From Pelagicoccus sp. SDUM812002 (GTDB lineage Bacteria > Verrucomicrobiota > Verrucomicrobiia > Opitutales > Opitutaceae): a stretch of 64,000 bases of DNA. Made by a program: the position numbers and the translations under genes. Within the stretch, counting starts at the first letter, position 1. Each line of letters begins with the position of its first letter. Shown piece after piece: positions 28,219 to 40,410 of the stretch. The stretch lies in NCBI RefSeq assembly GCF_031127835.1, contig NZ_JARXHX010000018.1:1-64000 (forward strand). Reading direction: 5' to 3'. Below the pieces are notes generated by a model. The model had not been told where the DNA came from, did no database searches, and saw nothing but the letters and a program-made list of their open reading frames with translations.

Positions 28219-29933
28219 TCAAAGAACGCGGCGAGTTCTCCATGCTCAACGAAGTGCCGTTCACCTCGAGCGATCGTATGCTAGTGCGTCACTTGCGGGA
28301 GGACTGGGCAGAGAACAACTATTGGGTACTATTGGCAGCGGCATTCTGCAACCTATCCGTTCGCGAGGGCCACACTTATTTCGACCTGCAGGCTCCGCAG
28401 CTTAGTTCGGTTTCGGTTCCTCGCTCCTGGCCGGACTTAGCACGCTGGCAGGAGTTGCTAGCGGCAAGTCGCATCGTTGGCGACGAGAGCACGAGCGATG
28501 ACCGTCCGCTCATACTCAGCGGGTCGTCCTGCCTGTATTTAGAAAAGTACTACCGCTACGAGCGTCGATTGGCGGAGCAAATCCGAAACCGGGCAAGGGG
28601 AAGAGCTTCCACCCCCGTAATTAAAGATCCGGTGGAACGGGCGGCTCAGCGGTCTTTCTTCGTCATTACAGGCGGACCCGGTACTGGTAAGACCACCTTG
28701 GCTCTACGCTATTTAGATCGTCTGCTAAACGTGTGGACCGAACAACGTCCCGCCCGCTTCGCGGCGATCGCTCCGACGGGCAAGGCCGCGGCGCGTCTCG
28801 CTGAGTCGATTAGTAATGGAGTGCAACGCTTGGAGGTGAACGAAAAGCGAAAGGAAGAGCTCAAGAGCATTCCCTGTCTCACGATCCACCGCTTGATGGG
28901 AACCCTGCCCCATCGAGCTTCGTTCCGAAGAAGCCCGCGTCACCCTCTCGCCTATGACGCCCTGGTGGTCGACGAGAGCTCGATGATCGACCTTCCGCTC
29001 ATGATGCGATTGTTCGAGGCCCTCCCCCCCCGCTGCCAGGTGCTTCTGCTGGGCGATAAGGACCAACTGGCTAGCGTGGACGTGGGGTCTGTGCTGAGCG
29101 ATATCTTGCTAGCCGCGGAGTCTGGCGAATCGATTCTGAGCGATTCAGTCGAGCGCTTGATCAAGACCTATCGTTTTTCTGAAGACAGCGGTATCTATCA
29201 GCTCTGCACCCTAGCCAAGGAAGGTGATCTCGATGCCTTCAACCGCTTTCTGGAAGCACCTCCAGACGATGTCCGCTTCCATCGGCTCGAGTCAGGAGCA
29301 AAGCGAATACCCAATGAGCTTGTGCAGCTAGGCCTTGCTCAACACCGGCGTTTGTCCAAGTCCAAGAACGCTCGATTGGCCTTGGGAGAACTCGGGAAGT
29401 CAATGATGCTCACGCCGACTCGAAACGGCCCATTTGGCACGATCGAGTACAACCGGCGGGTCCGTCAGCAGGTACTATCGCAACTCGATCTCGTCGGAGG
29501 CGATGATCTTCCCTTCCATGGAGAGCCCATCATCGTATTAGAGAACGACTACGAACTGGAGCTCTTCAACGGGGATATCGGCCTAATATGGGAGGATGGG
29601 GACGGCCTGTTCGCTTGTTTTGAAAGCGCCACAAGTGGCGTGCGGAAATTTAGAGCTACGGAACTTCCGCGGTATGAGTCGGCATTCGCGTTGACCATCC
29701 ATAAGAGCCAGGGCTCAGAGTTCGATTGCGTGAACTGCCTGTTCGGTCCCGATGCCGGGCTGAATCTAACGCGCGAGTTGATCTACACCGCTTTTAGCCG
29801 AGCCAAGAAGGAGCTTGTGGTCTTTGGCGTTGCCGAGTCGATGCGCTTGGGAATTACGCAACAGGCCGTCCGGGCGACCCGCCTCGCGGAGTTGCTCAGC
29901 GAGAAAGAAGACTTTAGGAACCAACAATCTTAG
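28215..29933 (+). CDS. recD: Exodeoxyribonuclease V subunit alpha (RecD)
   Basis: RecD is the 5'-3' helicase of the RecBCD complex. The 572-residue protein has Walker A (TGGPGTGKTT, around residues 153-162), APTGKAAARL, the acidic motif LVVDESSMIDLPLM, GDKDQLASVDVGSVL, and the UvrD-like C-terminal motif ALTIHKSQGSEFD followed by YTAFSRAKKEL. These are the usual SF1B motifs in the usual order. The presence of RecD with RecB and RecC distinguishes this system from AddAB. Third and last gene of the rec operon. Confidence 0.95.
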   Translation: MIKERGEFSMLNEVPFTSSDRMLVRHLREDWAENNYWVLLAAAFCNLSVREGHTYFDLQAPQLSSVSVPRSWPDLARWQELLAASRIVGDESTSDDRPLILSGSSCLYLEKYYRYERRLAEQIRNRARGRASTPVIKDPVERAAQRSFFVITGGPGTGKTTLALRYLDRLLNVWTEQRPARFAAIAPTGKAAARLAESISNGVQRLEVNEKRKEELKSIPCLTIHRLMGTLPHRASFRRSPRHPLAYDALVVDESSMIDLPLMMRLFEALPPRCQVLLLGDKDQLASVDVGSVLSDILLAAESGESILSDSVERLIKTYRFSEDSGIYQLCTLAKEGDLDAFNRFLEAPPDDVRFHRLESGAKRIPNELVQLGLAQHRRLSKSKNARLALGELGKSMMLTPTRNGPFGTIEYNRRVRQQVLSQLDLVGGDDLPFHGEPIIVLENDYELELFNGDIGLIWEDGDGLFACFESATSGVRKFRATELPRYESAFALTIHKSQGSEFDCVNCLFGPDAGLNLTRELIYTAFSRAKKELVVFGVAESMRLGITQQAVRATRLAELLSEKEDFRNQQS

Positions 29934-30021
29934 TTATGCCGCTAATTGCTGCTTCAACTCCTTCTAATTGTAGTGCATCAACATCACCTTAACGATGGAA
30001 TTATGTAAGGTTCTATGTTTG

Positions 30022-30084
30022 ATAAACCGACCTAGCCTTGGTCGAGCGAAGACTAGGATTTAACGTTTAACTTTTCCCCTCGAA
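30022..30084 (+). terminator. Possible weak terminator after recD
   Basis: An imperfect stem (CCTAG and CTT against AAG and CTAGG, around 30030-30056) is followed by a T-rich tract ending just before the next gene. The stem is short and interrupted, so this is only a candidate. Confidence 0.3.
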
Positions 30085-31359
30085 ATGACGAAAACCCCAA
30101 ATCGAAGAACTTTCCTGAAGAGTGGCGCGATAGCGATGGCATCGACCTTCGCTGCTCCGATGATCCTGAAAGCGGCCACTCTCGGTCGTGGCCAGCCTGG
30201 GCCCAACAGCCGTATCAACATAGGCCTTATCGGCAATGGATTGATCATGGGTGGGCACCGCGACTATTTTCGCGCTCGCGAGCACACGGTCGTGGCCGCG
30301 GTCTGCGACTTGTACACGGATCGCATGGAGTCGGCGCTGGCGGACTGCCGCAAAGAGAACAACGCCTGCGAAGGCTACAAGGATTTCGAGGAGATATTGG
30401 CTCGGACCGATATTGACGCAGTCGTGATCGGTACCCCTGACCACTGGCACGCTGCGATTGCGATCGCTGCCATGAAAGGTGGCAAGGACGTGTACGTCGA
30501 AAAGCCGATGACCCTGACTATCGAAGAAGGCAAAGCGATGGTCGCCGCCGAAAAGCGTTATGGCCGTATTCTGCAAGTCGGGTCCCAACAACGTTCCGAA
30601 AACGCTTTCCGCAAAGCGGCGGAAATCGTACGCAACGGTTGGATCGGAAAGGTCAAGCAAGTGCATTGCAACCTAGGCTCATTCGCTCAACCCTCTGAAT
30701 ACCCAGCAGAGCCGGTTCCAGAAGGATTCGACTATGAAAAGTGGCTCGGCCCAACGCCTTGGGAGCCTTACAACATGAATCGAGTCGAGAGCAACTATGG
30801 CGGGGGATGGAGAAACTTTTGGGAATACGGCTCTCGTAAAAACGGCGACTGGGGAGCTCACCACTACGATATCACGCAGTGGGCATTGAACCGTGACGAC
30901 TCAGGTCCCGTTTTGTTTGTTCCTAAGAGCGAAGATCAGCCGTATCAATACTATGAGTACGACGACGGAGTTCGCGTGATACGCGATTGGGGTGACCTGA
31001 AAGGCCATATGATTCGATTTGTAGGCGAAGAAGGCGAAGTCATGGTCAGCCGCGACAATCGTCTCGACACCCTTCCCGTTTCACTCGCGGGCAAGCCTCT
31101 TGGCCCCAAGGACACTAGGCTCTACAAGAGCACAGATCACCGAGCCAATTGGATCGAGGGCATCTACACCCGCAAGCCAACCATCTGCCCTGCCTCCGTG
31201 GGACACAGAACAGCGACCATCTGCCAATTGGCAGGAATCGCGGAGCGATTGGGTCGGACCATAGAATGGGATCCAGTCACCGAACAGATACAGAACGATC
31301 CAAGGGCTGCTCTATGGCAGGACCGTCCGAGACGCGCAGGCTATGAGCTGCCCGTTTGA
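30085..31359 (+). CDS. Tat-exported Gfo/Idh/MocA family oxidoreductase
   Basis: The N-terminus has a twin-arginine signal ([10 protein letters not shown], then a hydrophobic stretch ending near LKA), so it is folded with its NAD(P) cofactor before export to the periplasm. A Rossmann fold starts at [10 protein letters not shown] (residues 43-52) and the EKP motif is at 139-141. The C-terminal half has the [25 protein letters not shown] segment typical of the large Verrucomicrobiota/Planctomycetota subfamily. These enzymes oxidise or epimerise sugars, some making 3-keto-glycosides. A HEAT-repeat gene follows in the same direction within 40 bp. Confidence 0.92.
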   Translation: MTKTPNRRTFLKSGAIAMASTFAAPMILKAATLGRGQPGPNSRINIGLIGNGLIMGGHRDYFRAREHTVVAAVCDLYTDRMESALADCRKENNACEGYKDFEEILARTDIDAVVIGTPDHWHAAIAIAAMKGGKDVYVEKPMTLTIEEGKAMVAAEKRYGRILQVGSQQRSENAFRKAAEIVRNGWIGKVKQVHCNLGSFAQPSEYPAEPVPEGFDYEKWLGPTPWEPYNMNRVESNYGGGWRNFWEYGSRKNGDWGAHHYDITQWALNRDDSGPVLFVPKSEDQPYQYYEYDDGVRVIRDWGDLKGHMIRFVGEEGEVMVSRDNRLDTLPVSLAGKPLGPKDTRLYKSTDHRANWIEGIYTRKPTICPASVGHRTATICQLAGIAERLGRTIEWDPVTEQIQNDPRAALWQDRPRRAGYELPV

Positions 31360-31394
31360 CTGTAACGATATCTGGATACGGAGAACTGAATAAA

Positions 31395-33071
31395 ATGACT
31401 TTCCTCAAAAAAATTACAGCACGCACTCTCATCGCCGCCCTCTCGCTGGCGATCTTGCCAGTCCTCACAGGACAAATTTCGGATGCGGATTTCGAATCCA
31501 TCTTCAGCCGACTCAATGGCGACGACTACGATGCCCGTTACGCAGCACGCATGGATTTACAAGATCATGTGTCCGCGGCTTCAGCTCCTGGGAACGAGGA
31601 GCAGCAACCAATCGTTGAGCAGCAGCTGTTAGATAGACTCTCCTCGGAGCCCTTACTCACCACGAAGCTTTGGCTCCTACGGCAATTGGGTTCGATAGGA
31701 TCGGAAGTTTCCTTGCCGGCTCTCAAGGTCCTGCTGGATTCAAAGGACGTGGAGTTGGCCGAAGGAGCTCAGCAGGCGATCGATCGCATCGTTCCAACCG
31801 TTTCACCGAAACCGGGTTTCTTCGCAGACTTAGGCGTCGATGAACTTGAAGACATAGCTCGCAACTCAGCCAATCGGTCTGAACGCTTCATGGCGTTTTC
31901 GCTTCTTGCGAACAAGAAAGCTAAAATAGCCGCCGCCGTGATGGCCGAAGCCGGCCCGTCTGCACCGGATTTTATTCGCGCTGCTATGCTTGGATCGAAT
32001 TCGAACCTCCGTAAGCAAGCGCTATCGCAGCTAGCTAACTCGGACGTCTCGCACCAGATAGCGGTGATCGCCGCGCTTGATCCCAAGGCCCCCTCGTCCG
32101 TCGAAAAGACACTGCTCGAATTGCTTGCCACCGACAACGAAACCTTAGAGCTGCAAACGATAGAGGCCTTGGGCCGGATCGGATCTGTGCGAAGTTTAGA
32201 TGCCTTGCTCGAGCGTATCGAGTCGCGATCCCGCGACGTCAGAGACGCAGCTGTTGATGCTTTAGCAAGTATAGCGGATCAGAAGATCGATTCGAACCTA
32301 CGCAAACAGCTAGCTGACGGAGAGAAGGAGGAACGCGTAATGGCCTTGAAGGCACTCAGCCTGCGGGCCAGCCCCGGAGTCAACGAACTCGTTAACACCT
32401 ACGCCGCGGATGAAAGCGTCGACCACGAACTGCGCGAGGAAGCGATCGCGAATATGGAACTAGTAGGCGACGTCGACAGTTTTCCGATTTTGATCGATAT
32501 CGTCGTCAATGGTGAGGCGTCCGGTCTCCGGAGGGACGCCCAGAAGTCGCTAAAGCGCATGTCTCTCCGCTTGGCCGATCCTGATGCAGCATGGAATGCT
32601 TTCGCAGCTGGGTTTGAAGCCAGTAAAGGAGATTTGGATACCCAACTCGCTTTGATGCTGGTAAGCGATTCAGCTCCCAGCAAAGACGCTATCGATTATC
32701 TGGAATCAGCTTGGGCGACGAACGAACCCCGTATCCAAAAAATGGTTCTCCGTGTTTTACCGACCTGGCGCAACTGGGATGCCGGCTTTGCGTTGCTTGA
32801 GTTAGCCAAGGCGGCTGACGGAGATTCCGAACTCGAGTCTCAATGCTACAAGGGAGTTGGAAAACTCATCCTGGGAAGCGATGCCACCTTCCCCTTGGAA
32901 TCCAAATTCAAGCTCGCCGGAGCAGCTTTGGAGCAAGCGCAAACACCCGCTGACCGGCAGTCCGTGATCGAAGGATTTCGGTATTCGACATGGAGAGAGC
33001 GAGTGCACGTGACCTACAATGAAGTCGATCCAGAATTGAAAGAAGCAGTGCTGGCTTACGCCAAAAACTAG
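31395..33071 (+). CDS. Secreted HEAT-repeat protein
   Basis: ATG 31395 is preceded by GGAG and opens a good signal peptide (LIAALSLAILPVLTGQ). The longer frame from 31356 overlaps the previous gene's stop and is less likely. The mature protein of about 535 residues is a chain of helical HEAT/PBS-type repeats. Repeated patterns such as LETLLSSEPLL-like helices and EALGRIGSVRSLDALLERI recur every 30-40 residues. Such solenoids usually bind other proteins. In this phylum HEAT-repeat proteins often accompany periplasmic sugar oxidoreductases, as here, but the partner is unknown. Confidence 0.87.
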   Translation: MTFLKKITARTLIAALSLAILPVLTGQISDADFESIFSRLNGDDYDARYAARMDLQDHVSAASAPGNEEQQPIVEQQLLDRLSSEPLLTTKLWLLRQLGSIGSEVSLPALKVLLDSKDVELAEGAQQAIDRIVPTVSPKPGFFADLGVDELEDIARNSANRSERFMAFSLLANKKAKIAAAVMAEAGPSAPDFIRAAMLGSNSNLRKQALSQLANSDVSHQIAVIAALDPKAPSSVEKTLLELLATDNETLELQTIEALGRIGSVRSLDALLERIESRSRDVRDAAVDALASIADQKIDSNLRKQLADGEKEERVMALKALSLRASPGVNELVNTYAADESVDHELREEAIANMELVGDVDSFPILIDIVVNGEASGLRRDAQKSLKRMSLRLADPDAAWNAFAAGFEASKGDLDTQLALMLVSDSAPSKDAIDYLESAWATNEPRIQKMVLRVLPTWRNWDAGFALLELAKAADGDSELESQCYKGVGKLILGSDATFPLESKFKLAGAALEQAQTPADRQSVIEGFRYSTWRERVHVTYNEVDPELKEAVLAYAKN

Positions 33072-33090
33072 CGAACGGATCAATTTTACC

Positions 33091-33127
33091 AGGCGTCCTC
33101 GATTGACGGGGGACGCCTTTTATTTTG
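33091..33127 (+). terminator. Rho-independent terminator after the HEAT-repeat gene
   Basis: AGGCGTCC and GGACGCCT form a perfect 8-bp stem with a 12-base loop followed by TTTATTTT. It lies 20 bp after the stop and separates the plus-strand pair from the convergent recJ gene. On the minus strand no T tract follows, so it is mainly one-directional. Confidence 0.85.
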
Positions 33128-33191
33128 CAAGGGCGCAGTCCGTATCCTAAATTCTGCCGCACTGTCCAAGCGCAAGTCGGTCCTCTCGGTA

Positions 33192-34907
33192 CTAGCTTTC
33201 TCGCCAATCGACCAGCTCGAGCTGCAGCGCTTTCTTGTTACCAAAGGTATTCCAGACGAGGCGGAAGGCTATGTCGATGGGTGTTCTAGCGGGAGGGATA
33301 CGATCGGCCATCTTCCACGCAACTCCAGAGATGACTTGCTGATGTTTCGTGGTGAGCGTAAAGCGGAAGTGAAAATCCTTGAAGACAGTTAGCTTCGACC
33401 CAAACAGGATGCGCCGCGCCGCGAAAATTGGCTCAGGATTCGCCTGGCCGAACGGCTCCAACAAGGACAAGTCCTTCATCAACTTTGTATTGATATCTTC
33501 GAGACGCAGCCAAGATGCGATCTGCAGCTTCTTTTCGACCTGATGAGTCGCAAGGTATTCAGCAAGTGCCTTGTCGAAAAAAGCTGCGAACTCGGGAACG
33601 CGTTCCTTCTTCAGCGAAATGCCCACTGCCATGGGATGCCCTCCCCAGCTTTCCAATCTGTCGGAAAAAGGTGCAAGGACCTCGACCAGATTTACGCCCT
33701 CGATACTGCGGCCAGACCCTTTAGCTAAATCCCCTTCTCGGCCGAGAACGATTGCTGGACGGTTAAAAGCTTTGGATACGCGACTGGCAACGATACCGAC
33801 GACACCAGGGTGCCAGTCATCTCCGTAGACGACGAAGCCGCTCCCCTCTGCCCGATCGGACTTGATTTGCTGCAATGCGCTCTCCGTCATGGACCGCTCG
33901 ATTTCCTGTCGCTCGCGATTGAATGAATCGAGCTGGAGGGAGGTCTCCATGCAGAAGGCAGGATCGTCGCTCAGGATAAGCTCTACCGCTACCGATGCGT
34001 CGGCCAAGCGCCCGCTCGCGTTGATCCTTGGTCCGAGGCGGAAAGATACGTCAATCGGGTTGACGCCATGACGCGCTGCGACGCCGGATACCTTCATGAG
34101 GTTCTTGAGGCCAATGCGTTCGGTCTTGGCAAGGACCTGCAAGCCGATACGCGCGAAAGTGCGGTTCTCTTTGTTGAGAGGTACCATGTCAGCAACCGTC
34201 CCCATTGATACGAGATCGAGATAGCTGCGGAGTTTTACCTCGAATGCTCGCTTATCGTCGAGTCCACGGCGGTGCTTCAAGATTCCATGAGCGAGCTTAA
34301 AAACGAGACCGACGGTACATAGCTGGCAATGGTTCTCGCTATCGCGGTCGTTGACATGCGGATTAACAAGGGTGACTTCGCCCGGAAGATCCTCTTTCGC
34401 CTGATGGTGGTCTACGATGATCACCTCGCACCCCGCGTCGAGAATGCTCTGAACGGCCTCTACGGAGTTCGTTCCGCAGTCTAAGGCAATGAATAAGTCA
34501 GGCTGGTTCGCCTTGTTCAATGCCCGCTCCACTGCTTTTTCAGAGAGGCCGTAGCCCTCCTCTAAACGGAGCGGCACGATGTAGGCGGGATAGTTCTCGA
34601 ACTCCTGCAGGATCGCAACCATGAGGGCGGTGCTGGTGACTCCATCCACGTCGTAGTCGCCGCAGATGACTATACGTTGTCGATTGTCGATCGCCTGGGA
34701 AATACGCTTTGCCGCCTTCTCAAGGTTCGGGATCTCAAACGGACAATCGATGGCCCCCAGACGCGGGTCGAGAAAGTGACGGGCTTCCTCGACATCGGAA
34801 AAATCGAGCCGAGCAAGCAGTTCGGCTACGGTCGGACCGACCTTAAGTGACGAAGTATACTCCTTAGATAGATCGCTCGCGGGTGGACTGTATTCCCAGA
34901 TAGCCAA
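33192..34907 (-). CDS. recJ: Single-stranded-DNA-specific exonuclease RecJ
   Basis: RecJ degrades single-stranded DNA 5' to 3' in recombination and mismatch repair. The DHH phosphoesterase motifs are clear: CGDYDVDGVTSTAL, ALDCGTNS, VIIVDHHQAKED, and GPRINASGRLADA. The DHHA1 domain contains ESWGGHPMAVG and an OB-like C-terminus binds DNA. Length 571 matches bacterial RecJ. The start codon is TTG, 3 bp after the secDF stop, so translation is likely coupled. The yajC-secDF-recJ neighbourhood is also known in other bacteria. Confidence 0.95.
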   Translation of the reverse strand: MAIWEYSPPASDLSKEYTSSLKVGPTVAELLARLDFSDVEEARHFLDPRLGAIDCPFEIPNLEKAAKRISQAIDNRQRIVICGDYDVDGVTSTALMVAILQEFENYPAYIVPLRLEEGYGLSEKAVERALNKANQPDLFIALDCGTNSVEAVQSILDAGCEVIIVDHHQAKEDLPGEVTLVNPHVNDRDSENHCQLCTVGLVFKLAHGILKHRRGLDDKRAFEVKLRSYLDLVSMGTVADMVPLNKENRTFARIGLQVLAKTERIGLKNLMKVSGVAARHGVNPIDVSFRLGPRINASGRLADASVAVELILSDDPAFCMETSLQLDSFNRERQEIERSMTESALQQIKSDRAEGSGFVVYGDDWHPGVVGIVASRVSKAFNRPAIVLGREGDLAKGSGRSIEGVNLVEVLAPFSDRLESWGGHPMAVGISLKKERVPEFAAFFDKALAEYLATHQVEKKLQIASWLRLEDINTKLMKDLSLLEPFGQANPEPIFAARRILFGSKLTVFKDFHFRFTLTTKHQQVISGVAWKMADRIPPARTPIDIAFRLVWNTFGNKKALQLELVDWRES

Positions 34908-34910
34908 GGA

Positions 34911-37499
<2,589 letters not shown>

Positions 37500-37541
37500 C
37501 GGGATACTTGAGGGTTAGAACTATCTAATAATAATACAGAT

Positions 37542-37563
37542 GCCACGCCGGTCGGGGCGTGGC
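37542..37563 (-). terminator. Hairpin between yajC and secDF, possible attenuator
   Basis: GCCACGCC and GGCGTGGC form a perfect 8-bp stem with a six-base loop in the 98-bp gap. On the minus strand it is followed by an AT-rich stretch but no long T run. It may lower transcription from yajC into secDF or stabilise the yajC mRNA. Confidence 0.5.
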
Positions 37564-37597
37564 TCGTGTTTTGAAACTACTGGGAAGGCTTTTCGCT

Positions 37598-37906
37598 CTA
37601 TTCGGCTGCGGTGACAACCGACGCGACGGCAGCCTTGGAGACTTCGATCTTCGTATTCTCAGCAACCTTGAGGATGAAGCGGTCGTCCTTGACGTTGGTA
37701 ATCGTTCCATAGATGCCACCGCTGGTCACGACCTCTGCTCCGCTCTTGAGCTCAGTAATCATCTTCTGGTGCTGCTTCTGCTTTTTGCGTTGCGGAGCGA
37801 TGATCAGAAAGTACATCGCAGCAAAGATGACAATGAATGGGAGGAAGCTCATGATGCCTCCTTGTGGAGCGGCTTCTTGGGCCAAAACGATTGTAGAAAG
37901 ATCCAT
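37598..37906 (-). CDS. yajC: Preprotein translocase subunit YajC
   Basis: YajC is a small accessory subunit of the Sec holo-translocase that associates with SecDF. The 102-residue protein has one membrane helix (IMSFLPFIVIFAAMYFLII) followed at once by the hallmark APQRKKQKQHQKM and then the beta-rich SGAEVVTSGGIYGTI domain. It is the first gene of the yajC-secDF-recJ group. Confidence 0.96.
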   Translation of the reverse strand: MDLSTIVLAQEAAPQGGIMSFLPFIVIFAAMYFLIIAPQRKKQKQHQKMITELKSGAEVVTSGGIYGTITNVKDDRFILKVAENTKIEVSKAAVASVVTAAE

Positions 37907-38013
37907 TACAGATGTGGGAATTTAAACGCTAAAAGGGTTCTTGAAATTGAAAGGCGCGTACTCAAGCTAGCGGCTTTTCAAAAAGCAAGCCCAACCTGAA
38001 CGCTATACCACCC

Positions 38014-39984
38014 TTGAGCAACAGCCCGAAATCGCGATGGACGACCTCTGAAGCAGAGCGTCTTTATGGCTTTAACCGATGGGGTACGCCCTACTTTTCC
38101 GTGGATAAGGAAGGCTTTGTCTGCGCCCACCCGGGGGCAGACGAACGATCGGTAAGGATCGACGACGTCATCAAGGAAGCCGCCACTAAGGGAATAAAAG
38201 CCCCCATGGTTATCCGTTTCCAGGACTTGCTACGCAACCGCGTGCAACGCCTCAATAAAGCGTTCGCCGACTCGATCGCAGAGGAAAATTATGCAGGTCG
38301 CTACCGCGGCGTCTTCCCGATCAAGGTCAACCAGTTGCGCGAGGTGATCGAAGAGATTCGAGATGCCGGAGAGCCGCACGGCTACGGATTGGAGGCCGGC
38401 AGTAAGCCTGAGCTCATGATTGCGATGGCGATGCACTTGGAATCGACCGGGCTTCTGATTTGCAATGGCTACAAGGACGAGGACTACATCCGGCTCGCCT
38501 TGAACTACCGAAAAATCGGCAAGGAGATCATCATCGTCGCGGAGCAACTCAGCGAGGTAGAGCTCATCATCAAGGTTTCCAAAGAACTGAGCGTGGAGCC
38601 CCTCGTCGGCCTGCGAGCGAAGCTGGGGACCCGCGGCGAAGGTAAGTGGGCGACATCGACCGGAGACAACGCTAAGTTTGGCCTTACCTCGATGGAAATG
38701 CTAGAAGCCGCACGAATGCTGGAGAAGGCCGAGCTGAAAGAAAGCCTGCGGCTGCTGCATTTCCACATCGGCTCTCAGGTGCCAAACATCATCACTCTCA
38801 AAAACGCAGTGGTCGAAGCGACTCGCTACTATTGCCAGCTCAAGAAAATGGGCTTCCCCATGGGCAGCTTGGACGTGGGAGGCGGACTCGGTATCGACTA
38901 CGACGGCTCCCGCTCGAACTACGAAAGCTCCACCAATTACACGCTCGAAGAATACGCCCGCGACGTGGTGTACAACGTGAAACAGATTTGCGTGAAAATG
39001 AAGGTGCCCTGCCCTGATCTTACGACCGAAAGCGGAAGAGCAATCGTGGCGCCGCATAGTATCCTGATCACGGAAGTCTTTGGCCGTATTTCCAAGCGCG
39101 AGTCCCTCCTCAAGGTACTAAAGGACGATATCAAGGACCAAGTCGTGGCCGACCTCCACGAGATGCTCAACGGCCGCACGAAGTACGGCGCTCTCGAAAT
39201 TTATCACGACGCGCTCCAGAAAAAGGAAGAAGCGGACTCGCTCTTTTCGCACGGTTACCTCGACCTCGTGGGCCGGGCGCAGGCGGAATCGCTCTTCTGG
39301 CAAATTTGCGATCGCCTAGAGAGAAAAGTGTATTCTACTCGCGGATACCAGCCAGAGGAATTGATCGGGCTCTCAGAGCTTCTGTCTGACCAGTACGTCT
39401 GTAATTTCTCGGTATTCCAATCCCTCCTCGACCACTGGGCTCTGGACCAACTCTTCCCGATCACACCCATCGCGCGCTTGAACGAGCGCCCGAGCGTAAA
39501 CGCAATCCTCGTCGACATCACTTGTGACAGCGATGGCAAGGTTTCCAAGTTTATCGATTTAGAAGACGAAAAGCAGTACTTGCCCCTACACCCGCTCAAG
39601 AAGGGGGACCCCTACTATTTAGGCATCTTTCTGGTCGGCGCCTACCAAGACATAATGGGCGACAACCACAATCTCTTCGGTCGTGTCAACGAAGTGCACG
39701 TCTTCTTGGACGAGGACGAGGATGATGGATTCTACATCGAAGATACGATCAAGGGTTTCCGCATGAAGGATGTTTTGGAAGGCGTTCAGTATTCGGCCGA
39801 AGGGCTCTGCCAGAATCTCAAACGGCAGATCGACAAGGCGACAAAGGAAGACATCGTCCGCCCTCGCGACGGCGTTCGCTTCATGGAGCTTTACGAGCAA
39901 CAGCTTCAGACTAAGACCTATCTGAACATCGGTCAGAAGAAAAAGAAGCGGCGAGCGCCTGCCCGAAAAAAGGCTGAGGGTTAG
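38014..39984 (+). CDS. speA: Biosynthetic arginine decarboxylase
   Basis: SpeA converts arginine to agmatine, the first step of one polyamine pathway. It is a PLP enzyme with an alanine-racemase-like barrel. The 656-residue length fits. The PLP lysine is K104 in YRGVFPIKVNQ. Further family blocks are GYGLEAGSKPEL, GTRGEGKW, LHFHIGSQ, LDVGGGLGIDYDGS and the VDITCDSDGK segment with the active-site cysteine. The start is TTG because no ATG in frame precedes the conserved W-x-x-x-A-E-x-L-Y-G opening. The basic C-terminal tail is unusual but short. The stop overlaps the convergent response-regulator gene by 4 bp. No agmatinase gene is nearby. Confidence 0.95.
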   Translation: MSNSPKSRWTTSEAERLYGFNRWGTPYFSVDKEGFVCAHPGADERSVRIDDVIKEAATKGIKAPMVIRFQDLLRNRVQRLNKAFADSIAEENYAGRYRGVFPIKVNQLREVIEEIRDAGEPHGYGLEAGSKPELMIAMAMHLESTGLLICNGYKDEDYIRLALNYRKIGKEIIIVAEQLSEVELIIKVSKELSVEPLVGLRAKLGTRGEGKWATSTGDNAKFGLTSMEMLEAARMLEKAELKESLRLLHFHIGSQVPNIITLKNAVVEATRYYCQLKKMGFPMGSLDVGGGLGIDYDGSRSNYESSTNYTLEEYARDVVYNVKQICVKMKVPCPDLTTESGRAIVAPHSILITEVFGRISKRESLLKVLKDDIKDQVVADLHEMLNGRTKYGALEIYHDALQKKEEADSLFSHGYLDLVGRAQAESLFWQICDRLERKVYSTRGYQPEELIGLSELLSDQYVCNFSVFQSLLDHWALDQLFPITPIARLNERPSVNAILVDITCDSDGKVSKFIDLEDEKQYLPLHPLKKGDPYYLGIFLVGAYQDIMGDNHNLFGRVNEVHVFLDEDEDDGFYIEDTIKGFRMKDVLEGVQYSAEGLCQNLKRQIDKATKEDIVRPRDGVRFMELYEQQLQTKTYLNIGQKKKKRRAPARKKAEG

Positions 39985-40403
39985 CTCTCCTTTTGGGGAG
40001 CTGATCTAGACTCCAGAGCGGCAACGAGATCATTGAACACCCCGACTGTTAGGGGCTTCCTCAGATACTGCCGGACGAGTGGAATAGCATTCGCCCGCTT
40101 CCGATCCTCGCTATGCATCGAAGTCGTAAGCATCACGATGCGGTCATTCCGGTTTTGGCTAGCGCAGGTTTGTTCGTAACGTTCCAGAAAAGCGAACCCG
40201 TCTAAATACGGCATATTAATATCCAATAATATGATACGAAACCCGCGCGACGGGTTCTTCGCCAGGAAGCTCAGAGCGGATACGGGATTACTGAACGGCA
40301 GCGGTTCAAGCTTAAGCTCGGACTTTTTCACAACCAATTTGTTAGTAAAGAGGTCGTCAGGATTATCATCGACCAGAATGACGGATTTGACGATCTGGTT
40401 CAT
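39981..40403 (-). CDS. Single-domain response regulator (Rcp1-like)
   Basis: This 140-residue CheY-like receiver has no output domain. The acidic pocket is in ILVDDNPDD (residues 9-17), the phospho-acceptor is D61 in LLDINMPYLDG, T93 is in MLTTS and the invariant lysine is K116. The DNPDDLFT start and short C-terminus resemble the Rcp1 type that receives phosphate from phytochrome and other PAS-rich kinases. It lies 7 bp downstream of the tandem histidine kinase gene on the same strand, so it is almost certainly its partner. It probably acts through protein contact, not DNA binding. Confidence 0.94.
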   Translation of the reverse strand: MNQIVKSVILVDDNPDDLFTNKLVVKKSELKLEPLPFSNPVSALSFLAKNPSRGFRIILLDINMPYLDGFAFLERYEQTCASQNRNDRIVMLTTSMHSEDRKRANAIPLVRQYLRKPLTVGVFNDLVAALESRSAPQKES

Positions 40404-40410
40404 TACATAA

